DNA of 64,000 nucleotides, taken from an uncultured bacterium (GTDB lineage: Bacteria > Muiribacteriota > Ozemobacteria > Ozemobacterales > Ozemobacteraceae). Position numbers and translations under genes: made by a program. This document shows positions 7,615 to 17,400 of the stretch, in pieces (within the stretch, counting starts at the first letter, position 1; the number at the start of each line of letters is the position of its first letter). The notes under the pieces are model-generated. The model saw nothing but the letters and a program-made list of their open reading frames with translations, searched no databases and was not told where the DNA came from. The DNA lies in the NCBI GenBank assembly GCA_937949615.1, contig CALEDQ010000008.1, forward strand, positions 744,001 to 808,000, given 5' to 3'.

Positions 7615-9518
7615 CTGGTTTCCTCATGCCTTTCTTGTCTATCGCCATCTTCAGAAAGAACCGATAAAAGAATAGCAATTTCCGACCGCGTAAGGCAATG
7701 TTTTCTTACCATCTGACTCAGATCGTCGAATCTGGAAGAACCAAGAATCTGCCTGGCCTGGTCTGATAACGCATGTAGTCGATGATCAGAGGTTTCCAGC
7801 GGCAGCCTGACTTTTTCAAGAAAACTTGTCTGAACAATCTTTTCTGCTTCGCGATCTGCATAACCCCGATATTTTATCTCGGTTTCGAGCGCATAAACTT
7901 CATCGACCGCAGTCAACCTTGAATTTTCTGGCTGCTGCAGAAGATCCATTACATTGTTATAGGTGACCCCCGGGCGCTGCAGAAGTTCTGCTCCCGAAGC
8001 AGGTTTTTTAAGATCGCCGGTTGCCAGTCTGGCAAGTCGTTCACGCGCCTCGCCACTAGGCAGAAGACTCAGAGCCGAAAGCCGGGTGATTTCCCCTTCG
8101 ATTCGAGCCGACCATTCAAAAATCGTAGAAAACCGTTTCTGATCGACAAGCCCAATACGAAAGCCATCGGCTGCCAGACGCCGTTCTGCGGAATCATCGC
8201 GCAAGGTCAGCCTGAATTCTGCATGGCCCGGTGTAATACGGTATGGCTCAGGTTTTTCCCAGGTTGAGAGGTCGTCGACAAGCACTCCCAGATAACTGCG
8301 TGTTCTGGATGGCCAGTAGGGGGCCTGTTTTCTCAGGGCAAGAACTGCGTTAATACCCGCAATAAGGCCCTGGCCGGCAGCTTCTTCATAGCCAGAAGTA
8401 CCATTGAGCTGCCCGGCGGTATAAAGCCCCTCGATGACTCGGCTTTCCATGGTTTTTCTGATCTGGCCGGGTGCCAGTGCATCGTATTCGATTGCATAGC
8501 CATATCTGAGAATCACGGCATTTTCAAGGCCGGCAACGCTGCCAACGATATCCTGTTGAGCTGCAGGCGGCATTCCGGTGGTAAGCCCCTGCAGGTAAAG
8601 TTCCTGCGATTCCCAGCCTTCGGGCTCAACAAAAACCTGGTGCTTCACCATATCAGGAAATTTGATGATTTTGCGATCGATTGAAGGACAATGTTTCGGG
8701 CCATCATCGGTTATGTTCTCAAGAACAAGGGGACTCTCGCTCAGATTTCTTCTGACAGCCTCAACCGAGCGCTCATCGGTAAAAGTCAGATAACAGGAAA
8801 TCTGCTTCTCATAGCGCCTGAGACGGTTTTCCCAGAGAAACCCGCCGGCATCGACGTCACCGGGCAATTCAGTCATAAGATTGAGGTCGACCGAACTTTT
8901 AAGAATTCTTGGCGGGGTAGCAGTCTGCAGGCGGCGAAGCTTGACTCCGGCCGCGGTAAGAGAATCAGACAATCCGACAGCCGGGCTCTGATTCTGAGGT
9001 CCCCCAGGCCAGGTTGCCCGCCCGAGAATAATACGGCTGTTAAGATAAGTACCAGAGGTCAGAATAAGCTTTTCGCAGCCAAACACAAGACCGGTTTCGA
9101 GTCTGACACCTTTTACACGGCCTGATTCAACAAGCAGACCAGTGACATGCCCCTGCCGAAGAGTCAGATTCGGAGTAGCAAACAACGTCTGCAGCATTCT
9201 CTGCCGATAGAGATATTTGTCTGCCTGAGCCCTTCTTGAACGAACTGCCGGCCCTTTCGAAGTGTTGAGCCATTTCATCTGCACACAGGTTTCATCGATA
9301 CATCGTGGCATTTCACCGCCAAGAGCACCGATTTCTCTGACCAGATGACCTTTGCCCGGCCCACCGATACTTGGGTTACAGGGCATCAAAGCAACCGTCG
9401 AAATATTCATCGTTATCAGCAGAGTCTCTGCTCCAAGTCTGGCAGCAGCCAGAGCAGCTTCACAACCGGCATGGCCGGCTCCGATTACGATTACTGCATA
9501 TTCTTTTTTCTGACTCAT
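7611..9518 (-). CDS. mnmG: MnmG paralogue, copy 2 (next to mnmE)
   Basis: A second full-length MnmG-family protein, 635 residues. It keeps the FAD motif GAGHAG (13-18), MPCNPSIGG (Cys47), KHCPSIDRK (Cys277), the canonical SKGPAVRSRRAQAD block that copy 1 lacks, and GQLNGTSGYEEAAGQG. It departs from the family where copy 1 is normal: KTGTPPR has become QTATPPR (198-204), and the C-terminal domain reads RQILGSSRFDDLSQMVRKH in place of the usual RPxTIGQAxRIxGV region. In E. coli that C-terminal domain binds MnmE. It lies 2 bp after mnmE, the standard mnmE-mnmG arrangement. The pair may work as a heterodimer, or one copy may have a new role; both are inference. The ATG start is clear. Confidence 0.9.
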   Translation of the reverse strand: MSQKKEYAVIVIGAGHAGCEAALAAARLGAETLLITMNISTVALMPCNPSIGGPGKGHLVREIGALGGEMPRCIDETCVQMKWLNTSKGPAVRSRRAQADKYLYRQRMLQTLFATPNLTLRQGHVTGLLVESGRVKGVRLETGLVFGCEKLILTSGTYLNSRIILGRATWPGGPQNQSPAVGLSDSLTAAGVKLRRLQTATPPRILKSSVDLNLMTELPGDVDAGGFLWENRLRRYEKQISCYLTFTDERSVEAVRRNLSESPLVLENITDDGPKHCPSIDRKIIKFPDMVKHQVFVEPEGWESQELYLQGLTTGMPPAAQQDIVGSVAGLENAVILRYGYAIEYDALAPGQIRKTMESRVIEGLYTAGQLNGTSGYEEAAGQGLIAGINAVLALRKQAPYWPSRTRSYLGVLVDDLSTWEKPEPYRITPGHAEFRLTLRDDSAERRLAADGFRIGLVDQKRFSTIFEWSARIEGEITRLSALSLLPSGEARERLARLATGDLKKPASGAELLQRPGVTYNNVMDLLQQPENSRLTAVDEVYALETEIKYRGYADREAEKIVQTSFLEKVRLPLETSDHRLHALSDQARQILGSSRFDDLSQMVRKHCLTRSEIAILLSVLSEDGDRQERHEETR

Positions 9519-9520
9519 TG

Positions 9521-10897
9521 TTATTTTCCGATACAGAACCGTTCAAAAATCAGGTCAAGCGTGTTTACGTCGACCGTCTCGCCATTAACCCGCCCAAGCT
9601 CCCTGACGGCCTCTTCAAGGTCGATTGCCAGCATATCCTGGTAAATATTACCAATGCCGCGATCAGCTCTTTCAAGAGCAGTAAGAGCCTTGTCAAGAGC
9701 TACTGACTGCTGGGCGCCAAGCAGTATCATCTCTTCATAGCCAGAAAGACCACTTTCGGCGATAATCTGGGAAATCGCTTTCTGCAACTCAGGGAGCCCC
9801 TGCCCTTTCAGGGCTGAAACGCTCAATTGCCTGAGTCCGGCAAAAATTTCCGGGTTGATCTGCTGCGGCAGATCAGACTTATTGAGAACGGCTATGACAG
9901 GCTTTCCTGACTGCCTCAGACGGTTCAGAACAATCTCGTCTTCTGCTTTCACAGGCTGCGAACCGTCAAAAACGCCAATCAGCGCAAAAGCTTCGTCGGC
10001 TGCCTTTGAGGTTCTCTCGATGCCGATTGCCTCAATACGGTCACCGGGTTGACGCATTCCGGCCGTATCAATTATTTTAACCGGGTATTCTCCGACCATC
10101 AGCGTTTCTTCAAGGGTGTCTCTTGTGGTGCCGGCGATTTCTGTAACAATGGCCCGGTCGCGACCAAGCATATAGTTCATCAGGCTTGATTTGCCAGAAT
10201 TCGGCCGCCCGAGCAGAGCAATCTTCAGTCCGTCGGCAACCAGTGCGCCGCTTCTCGCATTTCTGGCAAAAATTTCAAGTTCAGCAAGAATCTTTTTAAT
10301 TTCACGAGCCAACAGATGTTCGTCTATAGCCTCAATCGCGTCTTCAGGAAAATTCAGACTTGCTTCAAGCTGTACCAGATGATGCATAATCCGGTCACGA
10401 ATTCTTGCGACAAACTGCGAAGGCAGGCCATCGAGCTGATTCAATGCCAGCCGGGCCTGCGAAGAGGTATTGGCAGAAAGCAGCTGCGAAACAGCCTCAA
10501 CTTCGAGCAAATCCATTTTTCCGTTCAGAAAAGCTCTTCTGGTAAACTCACCGGCCTCAGCAGCACGGGCACCATGTTTTAAAAGCAGCTGCAGCACCCG
10601 GCTGACTACCAGTGGATTACCATGTGTCGAAACTTCCGCCAGGTCTTCGCCTGTGTATGATCTTGGCGCCGGAAATGTCGTGACCAGGCACTTATCTGCT
10701 ACTAACCCGGTATCAGGCTCAATCACCGAACCGAAATAAACAGAATAAGGCAGGGGGAAAGCTTTCTTTCCCCCTGTGATAAACAATTTCTTCAGGATTT
10801 TGAAGGTATCAGGCCCAGAAACCCTGATCAGGCTGATCGCCGACCTGCCGGCAGGTGTTGAAACTGCGGCGATCGTGTCAATCTTCGGTTTAGACAT
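9521..10897 (-). CDS. mnmE: tRNA modification GTPase MnmE
   Basis: MnmE is the GTPase partner of MnmG in U34 modification. The 458-residue length is canonical once the start is set at the ATG 10895-10897 (MSKPKIDTIAAVSTP); an upstream in-frame codon would add 31 unconserved residues inside jag. It has an N-terminal formyl-THF-binding domain, a helical domain and an inserted G domain with P-loop GRPNSGKSS (230-238), IAGTTRD, DTAG (277-280) and NKSD (339-342). The C-terminus FCIGK keeps the conserved cysteine. It overlaps jag by 8 bp and is followed after 2 bp by mnmG copy 2. Confidence 0.97.
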   Translation of the reverse strand: MSKPKIDTIAAVSTPAGRSAISLIRVSGPDTFKILKKLFITGGKKAFPLPYSVYFGSVIEPDTGLVADKCLVTTFPAPRSYTGEDLAEVSTHGNPLVVSRVLQLLLKHGARAAEAGEFTRRAFLNGKMDLLEVEAVSQLLSANTSSQARLALNQLDGLPSQFVARIRDRIMHHLVQLEASLNFPEDAIEAIDEHLLAREIKKILAELEIFARNARSGALVADGLKIALLGRPNSGKSSLMNYMLGRDRAIVTEIAGTTRDTLEETLMVGEYPVKIIDTAGMRQPGDRIEAIGIERTSKAADEAFALIGVFDGSQPVKAEDEIVLNRLRQSGKPVIAVLNKSDLPQQINPEIFAGLRQLSVSALKGQGLPELQKAISQIIAESGLSGYEEMILLGAQQSVALDKALTALERADRGIGNIYQDMLAIDLEEAVRELGRVNGETVDVNTLDLIFERFCIGK

Positions 10898-11939
10898 CTT
10901 CCTCCATGAACATCGGTACAGCGCTTGAAGTCTCAAGCTTTTCTGAAAAATCAGAATCGCCTTCGTCTGCAACCGGCTGCCACTCGGCATTCATGCCACC
11001 TTTTTTCTTGCGCATCGGCGAAATGACGACACGACGCATTGGTTCGGTTCCCTTTGAGAAAGTTTCGATATCGGTGCGGTCTTTCAGAGCCATGTGAATT
11101 GTGCGGCGATCAAGGGTCGACATTGGCTCGAGTTCGACCTGGCGGCGGCTCGAAACTGCCTTTTTGCACATGCGCTGTGCCAGCATGATGAGATTGCGGT
11201 AACGCTTTTCGCGGTATCCCTGAGCATCGAGAACCAGCTTGATGCGATCGTCATTGCCCTTGTTAAGAATAATATTCATGAGATACTGAAGAGAATCGAG
11301 CGTGCGCCCGCGCTTGCCAATAAGCTGTGAAACATTCTCGCCGCTGGCTTCGATAACCCAGGCGCCATCGCGCATAAAATCAACGAGATCAAGCTGCTCG
11401 ATGCCAACATTGGCGGCCACATCACGAATCAGCGAGAAAATCTCGTTATACTCCGGATGTGCCTTAACTTCGGCTGTAACAGGCTCTCTTGGGCGTTCAG
11501 GAAGGTGAATTTCGACTTCTTCGGCACCTTCACCTGCTTCAGAATAATTGCGACGCGGCGGGCGATTGCGGTTCTGCCGTCTGGGCGGTCTTGACTGGCG
11601 CCGTGGTGGCATTGCATCGCGTTCATCGGCATTATTATCTTCATTACTGAAATCATCAACCTTTGCAGGTCTGGCGGCTCTTTCGACCCGCGGCTCATCG
11701 AGCGGCCGGCGTTCGGCAATTTTTTCGGTTCTTTCGACTTTGGGTGCCGGAGCGGGCTTTTCACCAATGGTAAAGCGAATCTTGTATTCCTGCTTGCCGA
11801 CGAAACCAAAAATGCCACGGGCCGGGGCAGACAGAACTTCAGTAGCCACAATCATTTCATTACCATTAAGTTCGCCGTTGGCAATGCCTTTGGCTTCCTC
11901 TTCAGTTTTTGCAATAATCTCGATAGTTCTTGTAGACAC
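10890..11939 (-). CDS. jag: Jag/KhpB RNA-binding protein (Jag_N-KH-R3H)
   Basis: A 349-residue RNA-binding protein. Residues 1-55 form the Jag_N domain (PARGIFGFVGKQEYKI). About 60-140 is an Arg/Pro-rich disordered linker. A KH domain with the GxxG loop as IGKRGRTLDSLQYL lies near 205-250, and an R3H domain follows with LEPMSTLDRRTIHMAL. KhpB proteins bind many small RNAs and mRNAs and affect cell elongation in Firmicutes; the role here is inferred. The start is GTG at 11937-11939 with a near-perfect AAGGAGGA, two bases after the yidC stop. The yidC-jag-mnmE order is classic. Confidence 0.95.
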   Translation of the reverse strand: MSTRTIEIIAKTEEEAKGIANGELNGNEMIVATEVLSAPARGIFGFVGKQEYKIRFTIGEKPAPAPKVERTEKIAERRPLDEPRVERAARPAKVDDFSNEDNNADERDAMPPRRQSRPPRRQNRNRPPRRNYSEAGEGAEEVEIHLPERPREPVTAEVKAHPEYNEIFSLIRDVAANVGIEQLDLVDFMRDGAWVIEASGENVSQLIGKRGRTLDSLQYLMNIILNKGNDDRIKLVLDAQGYREKRYRNLIMLAQRMCKKAVSSRRQVELEPMSTLDRRTIHMALKDRTDIETFSKGTEPMRRVVISPMRKKKGGMNAEWQPVADEGDSDFSEKLETSSAVPMFMEEDV

Positions 11940-11941
11940 AA

Positions 11942-13561
11942 TTATTCCTCCTTAATGGCAGCCGCGATGCGGTTAGCCTGTAACTGCTGAAGTAATCCGA
12001 GAACGCTGCTGGCAAACCAGTATACCAGCAGACCGGCCGGCAGTGACCAGGTGATGACAAACATGAACATCGGCATGAAAGCCATCATCTGCTGCTGTTG
12101 CGGGTCGGTCATTTTGCCCTGCTGATAATACATCAGAAGAGCAATCGCAATCGGCAGGATAAGTAACGGGTCGCCCTTGGAAAGGTCGGCGATCCAGAGA
12201 AAAGGCGTTTTTCTAAGTTCAACCGCAATTCTGATAGTGTTGTAAAGAGCGATCAGAATCGGCAGCTGAAGCAACAACGGCAGACAACCGCCAAGCGGGT
12301 TGACATTATTTTTCTGATAAAGTTTGAGAACTTCTTCATTGAACTTCTGCGGATTATCTTTATAGCGGTCTTTGAGATCCTGCACTTTAGGCTGCATCTT
12401 CTGCATCTGTGCCATCGATTTCGTCTGTTTGAGAGTCAGCGGGTAAAGAACTGCCCGCACCAAAATCGTCATAAGAATAATCGCCAGCCCATAGTTCGGA
12501 AAAAGGCCATAAAAGAACTGCAGCACTCTTAACAGAATGGTACTGAGAAAGCCATATTCAGAGACCTGGCCACGATTGATGCTGGTAAGTTGATCGAGAA
12601 TCATCGGACCGGCATAAACGCGAAACTTGAATGTTCTTGTCTCTCGCGCGCCAAGATTGAACTTTGGCACTACACAACTGATGTTGAAACCCTTATGAGG
12701 TTTGTGGCGCTGGTCGGTTGAAGAGACTTCATAGGCAGTAGCCCCGACTCTTGCCGACTCATCGGCTTCGAGGAGAACACAGAAATACTGATCCCGTAAT
12801 CCAACTCCATTATAGGCGCCGGCGACAGCACCTTTTCCATTAAAATCCTTAACGTCAGAAAACTTTTCGACAGCTCCGGGTTTTAGACCGAGCAGGCTCA
12901 TCGGACCATATGGATCGAGAAAAACGCCGGGCCCGAAGCTCATTGCCAGCGAACCACTCTCGTCATTACCAACACTGACCAGTTGGTCTCTAAGGTTGCT
13001 GACAATGTGTTCAACATTAAAATGATAAGCATTTTCGTGGAAGGTGAAACGCTTGGTGAGAGACAATCCCTGGCTGGCAGAAGCGTTTGCTTCTGCCAGT
13101 GAAACATTGGCAGTAGCTCTGATAACAACAGCTTCAGCTGTCTGCTCTTCAACCTCGACAGTATAACCCGAGGCATTTAATGGCTGACTGACCAGCTCGC
13201 TCAAGAATGGCCGCAGATTTTCTGCCGGAATGTTGTAGCCGAGGTCTTGAATTACGGGCGGGTAAAGGTTCTCTTCAAAACTTGCTCCCTTGAGGTAGTA
13301 GACACTCGGGCTGCCAGTCCGACTCGAAAGAATTACACGAAGCAGGCGGGTTTCCAGCGAAGCATCTTTGAGACCATCTCCATCGACATCTTCGACCTTA
13401 ACAGTCATTGGCACGGTATTTTGAGCAGACACCGGGGTCTGAGCCAACAGGAGATTTGCATGGCAACAAAAAAGAACCAATAACAGAAACGAGCAGAAAA
13501 GCCTGCCCGTCAAAAAATTAAAGCTAAAATTCATTTTTCTGGTCAGGCCTGTTCTAGTCAT
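11942..13561 (-). CDS. yidC: Membrane protein insertase YidC (Gram-negative type)
   Basis: YidC inserts and folds inner-membrane proteins, alone or with SecYEG. The 539-residue protein has an N-terminal membrane anchor (about 12-40), a large periplasmic beta-sandwich domain (about 60-330), and the conserved five-helix insertase core starting at YGLFPNYGLAIILM with the groove arginine in TILVRAVLYPL. The cytoplasmic coiled-coil loop KSMAQMQKMQPKVQDLKDRY is followed by NPLGGCLPLLLQLPILIALY. The periplasmic domain is the form found in diderm bacteria and is good evidence for an outer membrane. An alternative ATG nine codons in (13534) would remove a few polar residues only. Confidence 0.97.
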   Translation of the reverse strand: MTRTGLTRKMNFSFNFLTGRLFCSFLLLVLFCCHANLLLAQTPVSAQNTVPMTVKVEDVDGDGLKDASLETRLLRVILSSRTGSPSVYYLKGASFEENLYPPVIQDLGYNIPAENLRPFLSELVSQPLNASGYTVEVEEQTAEAVVIRATANVSLAEANASASQGLSLTKRFTFHENAYHFNVEHIVSNLRDQLVSVGNDESGSLAMSFGPGVFLDPYGPMSLLGLKPGAVEKFSDVKDFNGKGAVAGAYNGVGLRDQYFCVLLEADESARVGATAYEVSSTDQRHKPHKGFNISCVVPKFNLGARETRTFKFRVYAGPMILDQLTSINRGQVSEYGFLSTILLRVLQFFYGLFPNYGLAIILMTILVRAVLYPLTLKQTKSMAQMQKMQPKVQDLKDRYKDNPQKFNEEVLKLYQKNNVNPLGGCLPLLLQLPILIALYNTIRIAVELRKTPFLWIADLSKGDPLLILPIAIALLMYYQQGKMTDPQQQQMMAFMPMFMFVITWSLPAGLLVYWFASSVLGLLQQLQANRIAAAIKEE

Positions 13562-13603
13562 TATGTAATCGTTTCTCCGAAACCGGGATTATATTTCTGT
13601 CTG

Positions 13604-13846
13604 CTATCTGACAGGATCGTCGCCACCGCGACAAAATGGGTTGCATCGGCATATCCGCCAGGCTCCCATCAAAGACCCCTTAACAAGGCCGTATTTTTCG
13701 ATAGCCTCATAGGTATATCTTGAGCAGCTGGGGTTAAACCTACATGCAGCGCCGATAATCGGCGACAAAAAGCGCTGATAAAGTCGTATCAACATCAGCC
13801 CCGACCTTGCGGGCAGCGTGCCTATCTGGTTAGTTCTCATCAACAT
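13604..13846 (-). CDS. yidD: Membrane protein insertion efficiency factor YidD
   Basis: A small 80-residue membrane-associated protein that helps YidC-dependent insertion. The core LIRLYQRFLSPIIGAACRFNPSCSRYTYEAI, given here only by its ends at residues 19-49, holds the conserved cysteines, followed by GAWRICRCNPF. It sits between rnpA, overlapping by 7 bp, and yidC, as in most bacteria. A second ATG two codons in (13838-13840) gives a TGATG junction with rnpA and is equally possible. The charged C-terminus GGDDPVR is normal for the family. Confidence 0.94.
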   Translation of the reverse strand: MLMRTNQIGTLPARSGLMLIRLYQRFLSPIIGAACRFNPSCSRYTYEAIEKYGLVKGSLMGAWRICRCNPFCRGGDDPVR

Positions 13847-14211
13847 GAAGAAACTGCCATATCTGGCAATTTAACTCGAGAAATACGGGCAAACGCCCAT
13901 TCGCAGGTTTCTTTCAAAATCTCATAGGTCAATTCACAGCAGGGCTTGCTGACGCAAAAAACTATTTCAGCATAATCCGGCAACGTCGCACTGTTTCTGA
14001 CAATTTCCTTCAGTCGACGCCGCACCTTATTTCTTTCAACAGCTTTGCCAAAGCGTTTCGGAATTGAAACCCCAAAACGGAATTCAACCCCAAAAGCCTT
14101 CCGATAGCAAAAACCCAGCCCATTCCGAAACAGCCGGGTCTTTGCAGCAAAGACCCGCTGAAACTCGGAATGAGCACACAAAGTCAACCGACCAGTGACA
14201 CGGCCATCCAC
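13840..14211 (-). CDS. rnpA: Ribonuclease P protein component
   Basis: The 123-residue basic protein subunit of RNase P, which helps the catalytic RNA bind and cut precursor tRNA 5' leaders. The RNR-type motif VERNKVRRRLKEIVR is present. The segment SEFQRVFAAKTRLFRNGLGF and the FGVSIPKRFGKAV strand are typical. The start is GTG at 14209-14211, nine bases after the rpmH stop and without a good ribosome site, so it probably relies on coupling to rpmH. The C-terminus overlaps yidD. Confidence 0.94.
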   Translation of the reverse strand: MDGRVTGRLTLCAHSEFQRVFAAKTRLFRNGLGFCYRKAFGVEFRFGVSIPKRFGKAVERNKVRRRLKEIVRNSATLPDYAEIVFCVSKPCCELTYEILKETCEWAFARISRVKLPDMAVSSC

Positions 14212-14220
14212 ATTCGTGGA

Positions 14221-14355
14221 TCAGAGACAGATGTTCTTGCGGCCGTGGCGTCTGCGTCTTTTGAGAACATTGCGACCGCTGACAGTGGCCATTCTTTTTC
14301 TGAAGCCGTGGGTTTTGGCACGTTTGCGTTTGTTAGGATTATAAGTAAAGCTCAT
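14221..14355 (-). CDS. rpmH: 50S ribosomal protein L34
   Basis: A 44-residue, very basic protein encoded from the ATG at 14353-14355 to TGA at 14221-14223. The sequence runs SFTYNPNKRKRAKTHGFRKR, then RMATVSGRNVLKRRRRHGRK, which is L34 except that the start is SFTYNPN rather than MKRTFQP. A clear CAGGAGAT site lies just upstream. It is the first gene of the rpmH-rnpA-yidD-yidC-jag-mnmE cluster. Confidence 0.96.
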   Translation of the reverse strand: MSFTYNPNKRKRAKTHGFRKRMATVSGRNVLKRRRRHGRKNICL

Positions 14356-14394
14356 GGTTTATCTCCTGAGATTAAAATCTGAATAGAGGTAACC

Positions 14395-14423
14395 ACTATA
14401 TACCATAACCTTAAGTTTGTCAA
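14395..14423 (-). promoter_or_regulatory. Sigma70-type promoter for the rpmH operon
   Basis: On the minus strand a consensus TTGACA (14418-14423) is followed after 17 bp by TATAGT (14395-14400). The expected leader before rpmH is about 30-35 bases. It lies in the 133-bp gap between the cyclase operon and rpmH, so the housekeeping cluster can be transcribed independently. Confidence 0.85.
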
Positions 14424-14488
14424 CAGCCAGACGAAGCAACTTCTGAGCGTATTTGGCGAGAGCGCACATCAATGCGATGTACACTCTG

Positions 14489-17400
14489 TCATCCCTGGTA
14501 CAATTCTGTGTTCAAAGCAAAAGCCTCGACCGCCTGTTTCTTTCCTTTAATTACCAGATCTGGCAATCTGACAGCATTTCTGGCATATTCCTCACCATCG
14601 GCAGACGCTTTCTGCAACGCCGCCCACGTAGCTGAGCAGAGAACAATTTCTTTACCGGTATCAAGAGAACAAAGCCGGGCAGCAAGATTAACCACATCAC
14701 CGATAACTGCTTGTTCAAGCCTGGTTGTTTCTGAACCAATAATTCCGGATCTGACCGTTCCAGTAGTGATACCGGCTCTAATTTTTATAGATCCGTCAAG
14801 AAATTTATGCCGACGCAGACGATCCAGAACCACAAGAACTGATTTTACAGCCGCCCCAGCCTTTGTGCCAGCCTCATCCTCTGAATCGACAAAAAAGGTT
14901 ACCATCGCCTTTTCTGCAATGAACTTGCTGACCTCACCACCATTCTGCTTAACACTGCTGCAAACAGCTGAAAAGAACCGATTAAGCTCCGCAACCATCT
15001 GTGCAGCGGCATTTTCTTTAAAAGCGTCGGTGACTCCGGCCACCCTGATGAACATGATTACCGCTTTTCGCGACTGCAAAGCCCCCTTTCGATCAATCTT
15101 TTCTGAAGCAGTTATTGTCTGAAGCGCCCCATCGGAAACAAATTTGCGCAAAATCCGTCCCGTCTCGACATCAGCTGCCACCTGATTGAAGCTTCTGGCA
15201 ATCTGGCAGAATTCCTCATCAGACCAGTCTTCATCCATCCTGACCGAGAGATCTCCATCTATGAGCTTTTCTGCAGTTTCAGCAAAGCATTTAACCGGAA
15301 CAACGAAGCCTGATGCCATTTTCCAGCCAATGTAACCACAGAGAATAAAAATAAGCACCATCGACAGTCGCAGTTCTGATTGAAAACGCCGATAATTTTG
15401 AATGTTACCAGATACCGGAATCAGCGCCGAAAGCTGATAATCAACCAAATCAGAACCGGGGAAAGTGGCAAAGAACCACTTTTGCTCTTCCCAGTCGAGT
15501 TCAAGCACCAGAGGCTCGGCCGCATAACTGCTCAAATGAGCCATCAAGGCAATTTTATCGGGCAGCAGTCCGTAAACAAAACGCATCAGACCAAACTTGC
15601 CGCCAGTGGCGACACGCCCGAAAGGAGCCTTCAAATACCATCCGGGAGCGTTCTTTTTCTTGATCAGCCAGATTGGCTGAAACGAGCTTCGATAGAAATT
15701 GGCCACCCAGCGGTTGAAAGCAACACACTCGAGCGAAGGAGGGTAAACAGCGACAAGCAAAGCACCATTTACTGATGATTCTTCCCGCAGGAAGCGATGA
15801 TAAAGAAATGCCTGGTCACCAAACCCGCTAAATTTTGTCAGATGTGTGTAGGTATGTGCCATGGCAGGAAATATCTCAGGCAACAGAACACTGCTCATAA
15901 TTCCAAGAACCTCTTCAGCCTGAGCCTTGAGCAGTACATCTTTTTCATCAGCTTTGCCAAGAGCAGGATTCATCGCCTGAAGAGTTGGCAGAAAAATACT
16001 GGCACCCAGATGCTGAAAGAATTTCTCTTCAGAACTGTTGCTGCCGGCAAACCGCGATACGATATGGCCCCGATCGCCTACCAGCAGAACATTTTTCATG
16101 ACCACTCCATTGGCAATAAAAGTGTCGAGAAAACTGCCAAGCCATTCTTTTTTGTCGTAGTCAGACATTTCACCAAGTTTGATTTCAGCTTCATGACTTT
16201 CTGCGTGATGAATCAGATTCTCTGCAAGAGAACAGATACGAGTTCTAAAGAGTTTGATCGACTTATCGAAAGCATCGAGAGCTTCTTCGCTTTCAGACCT
16301 TATTCTCTGCAGCGAAGAATTCATGGTCGAATCCAGATAACGCTCAAGGCTTACTGTTGCAAGAAGGAACGGTGGAAGAAGAAAAATTGAAACAAGAGCT
16401 GCAAGCTGTGCTCTAAGACCGACCCGAATTTTTTTGCGCATGATCAGGTGATTACCGCAGAAGTAAACAATCAGGGCAAACCAGGCAAGCAGAAGACTGA
16501 AAACAGTTTTTCGCAACAGCTTTATCGAAGGCATCTCGTCCAAAGCCGGCCTGGCAATGACAATCCTGCGATTACTCAGATCAGACAGTTCTGTCTGCAC
16601 ATAGAGCCACTTTCCTGTTCGCACAATGCCTCCGGCATTAAGCCTTCTCGCTTCGGTAAGCTCGGGGTATTTATCAAAGTCACGGCTTTGAATCCATCCG
16701 GAACGCCTTTTACCCTCTCTTGGCGGCGAAAGCGCAATACTGGCCCCAAGACGGCCAAAATTATCGACAAGCCCCTTTGCAAAACGTTCTCCACAGGCCC
16801 GGCGATAATTATCTTCATCAAACACAATGACAACGAGAGCCGCAATCTGGCTCAATCCCTGGGCATTACCGGCGGTATCGGGTTTAATTGCCGACATAAG
16901 GTTTTCTGACTCTGCATATCTGCCATTTTTCAGAATCGGAAACCACATGAAATGAAACTGACGGTTGTCGATAAAACAAGGCTGGAAACACCTGACAGCA
17001 GAGCAGATAAACCTTGTCATCTCCGCATCGGCTTTATCGTCGAGATAGCTTTTGAATTTTCTACTGCTCTCTTCTCTAAATTCATAGGAAATGTTCATAT
17101 CCGCCAGATAAGACAATCCTCTGTAAGCCAGAAGACGCAAAATTTCTGTTTCAATCCCATCGTTTTCGCCAGAAGAAAATTTTTCCTGAAGCTCATTTCC
17201 GACAATAAGCATATTTGCAGGTTGCGAGGCTACCGTCAGCAGCGTCCAGCGGTATCGGCCAGGCAAAGATACTGATCCGGAACTTAAAACGGTGGCAAAA
17301 TCAGCAATCGTATCTTCCTGAATGCCGGCTTTTTCAATTATTCCCTTAAAGCTTTCCGTAAGCTCCGCCGCAATGTCGAAGCCGACATGAAGCTTTCTTA

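Noticed and set aside
7611..9518. MnmG copy 2 as a TrmFO (folate-dependent) enzyme
   Set aside because: TrmFO is shorter, about 435-470 residues, and lacks the C-terminal helical domain region; this protein is 635 residues with both MnmG cysteines.
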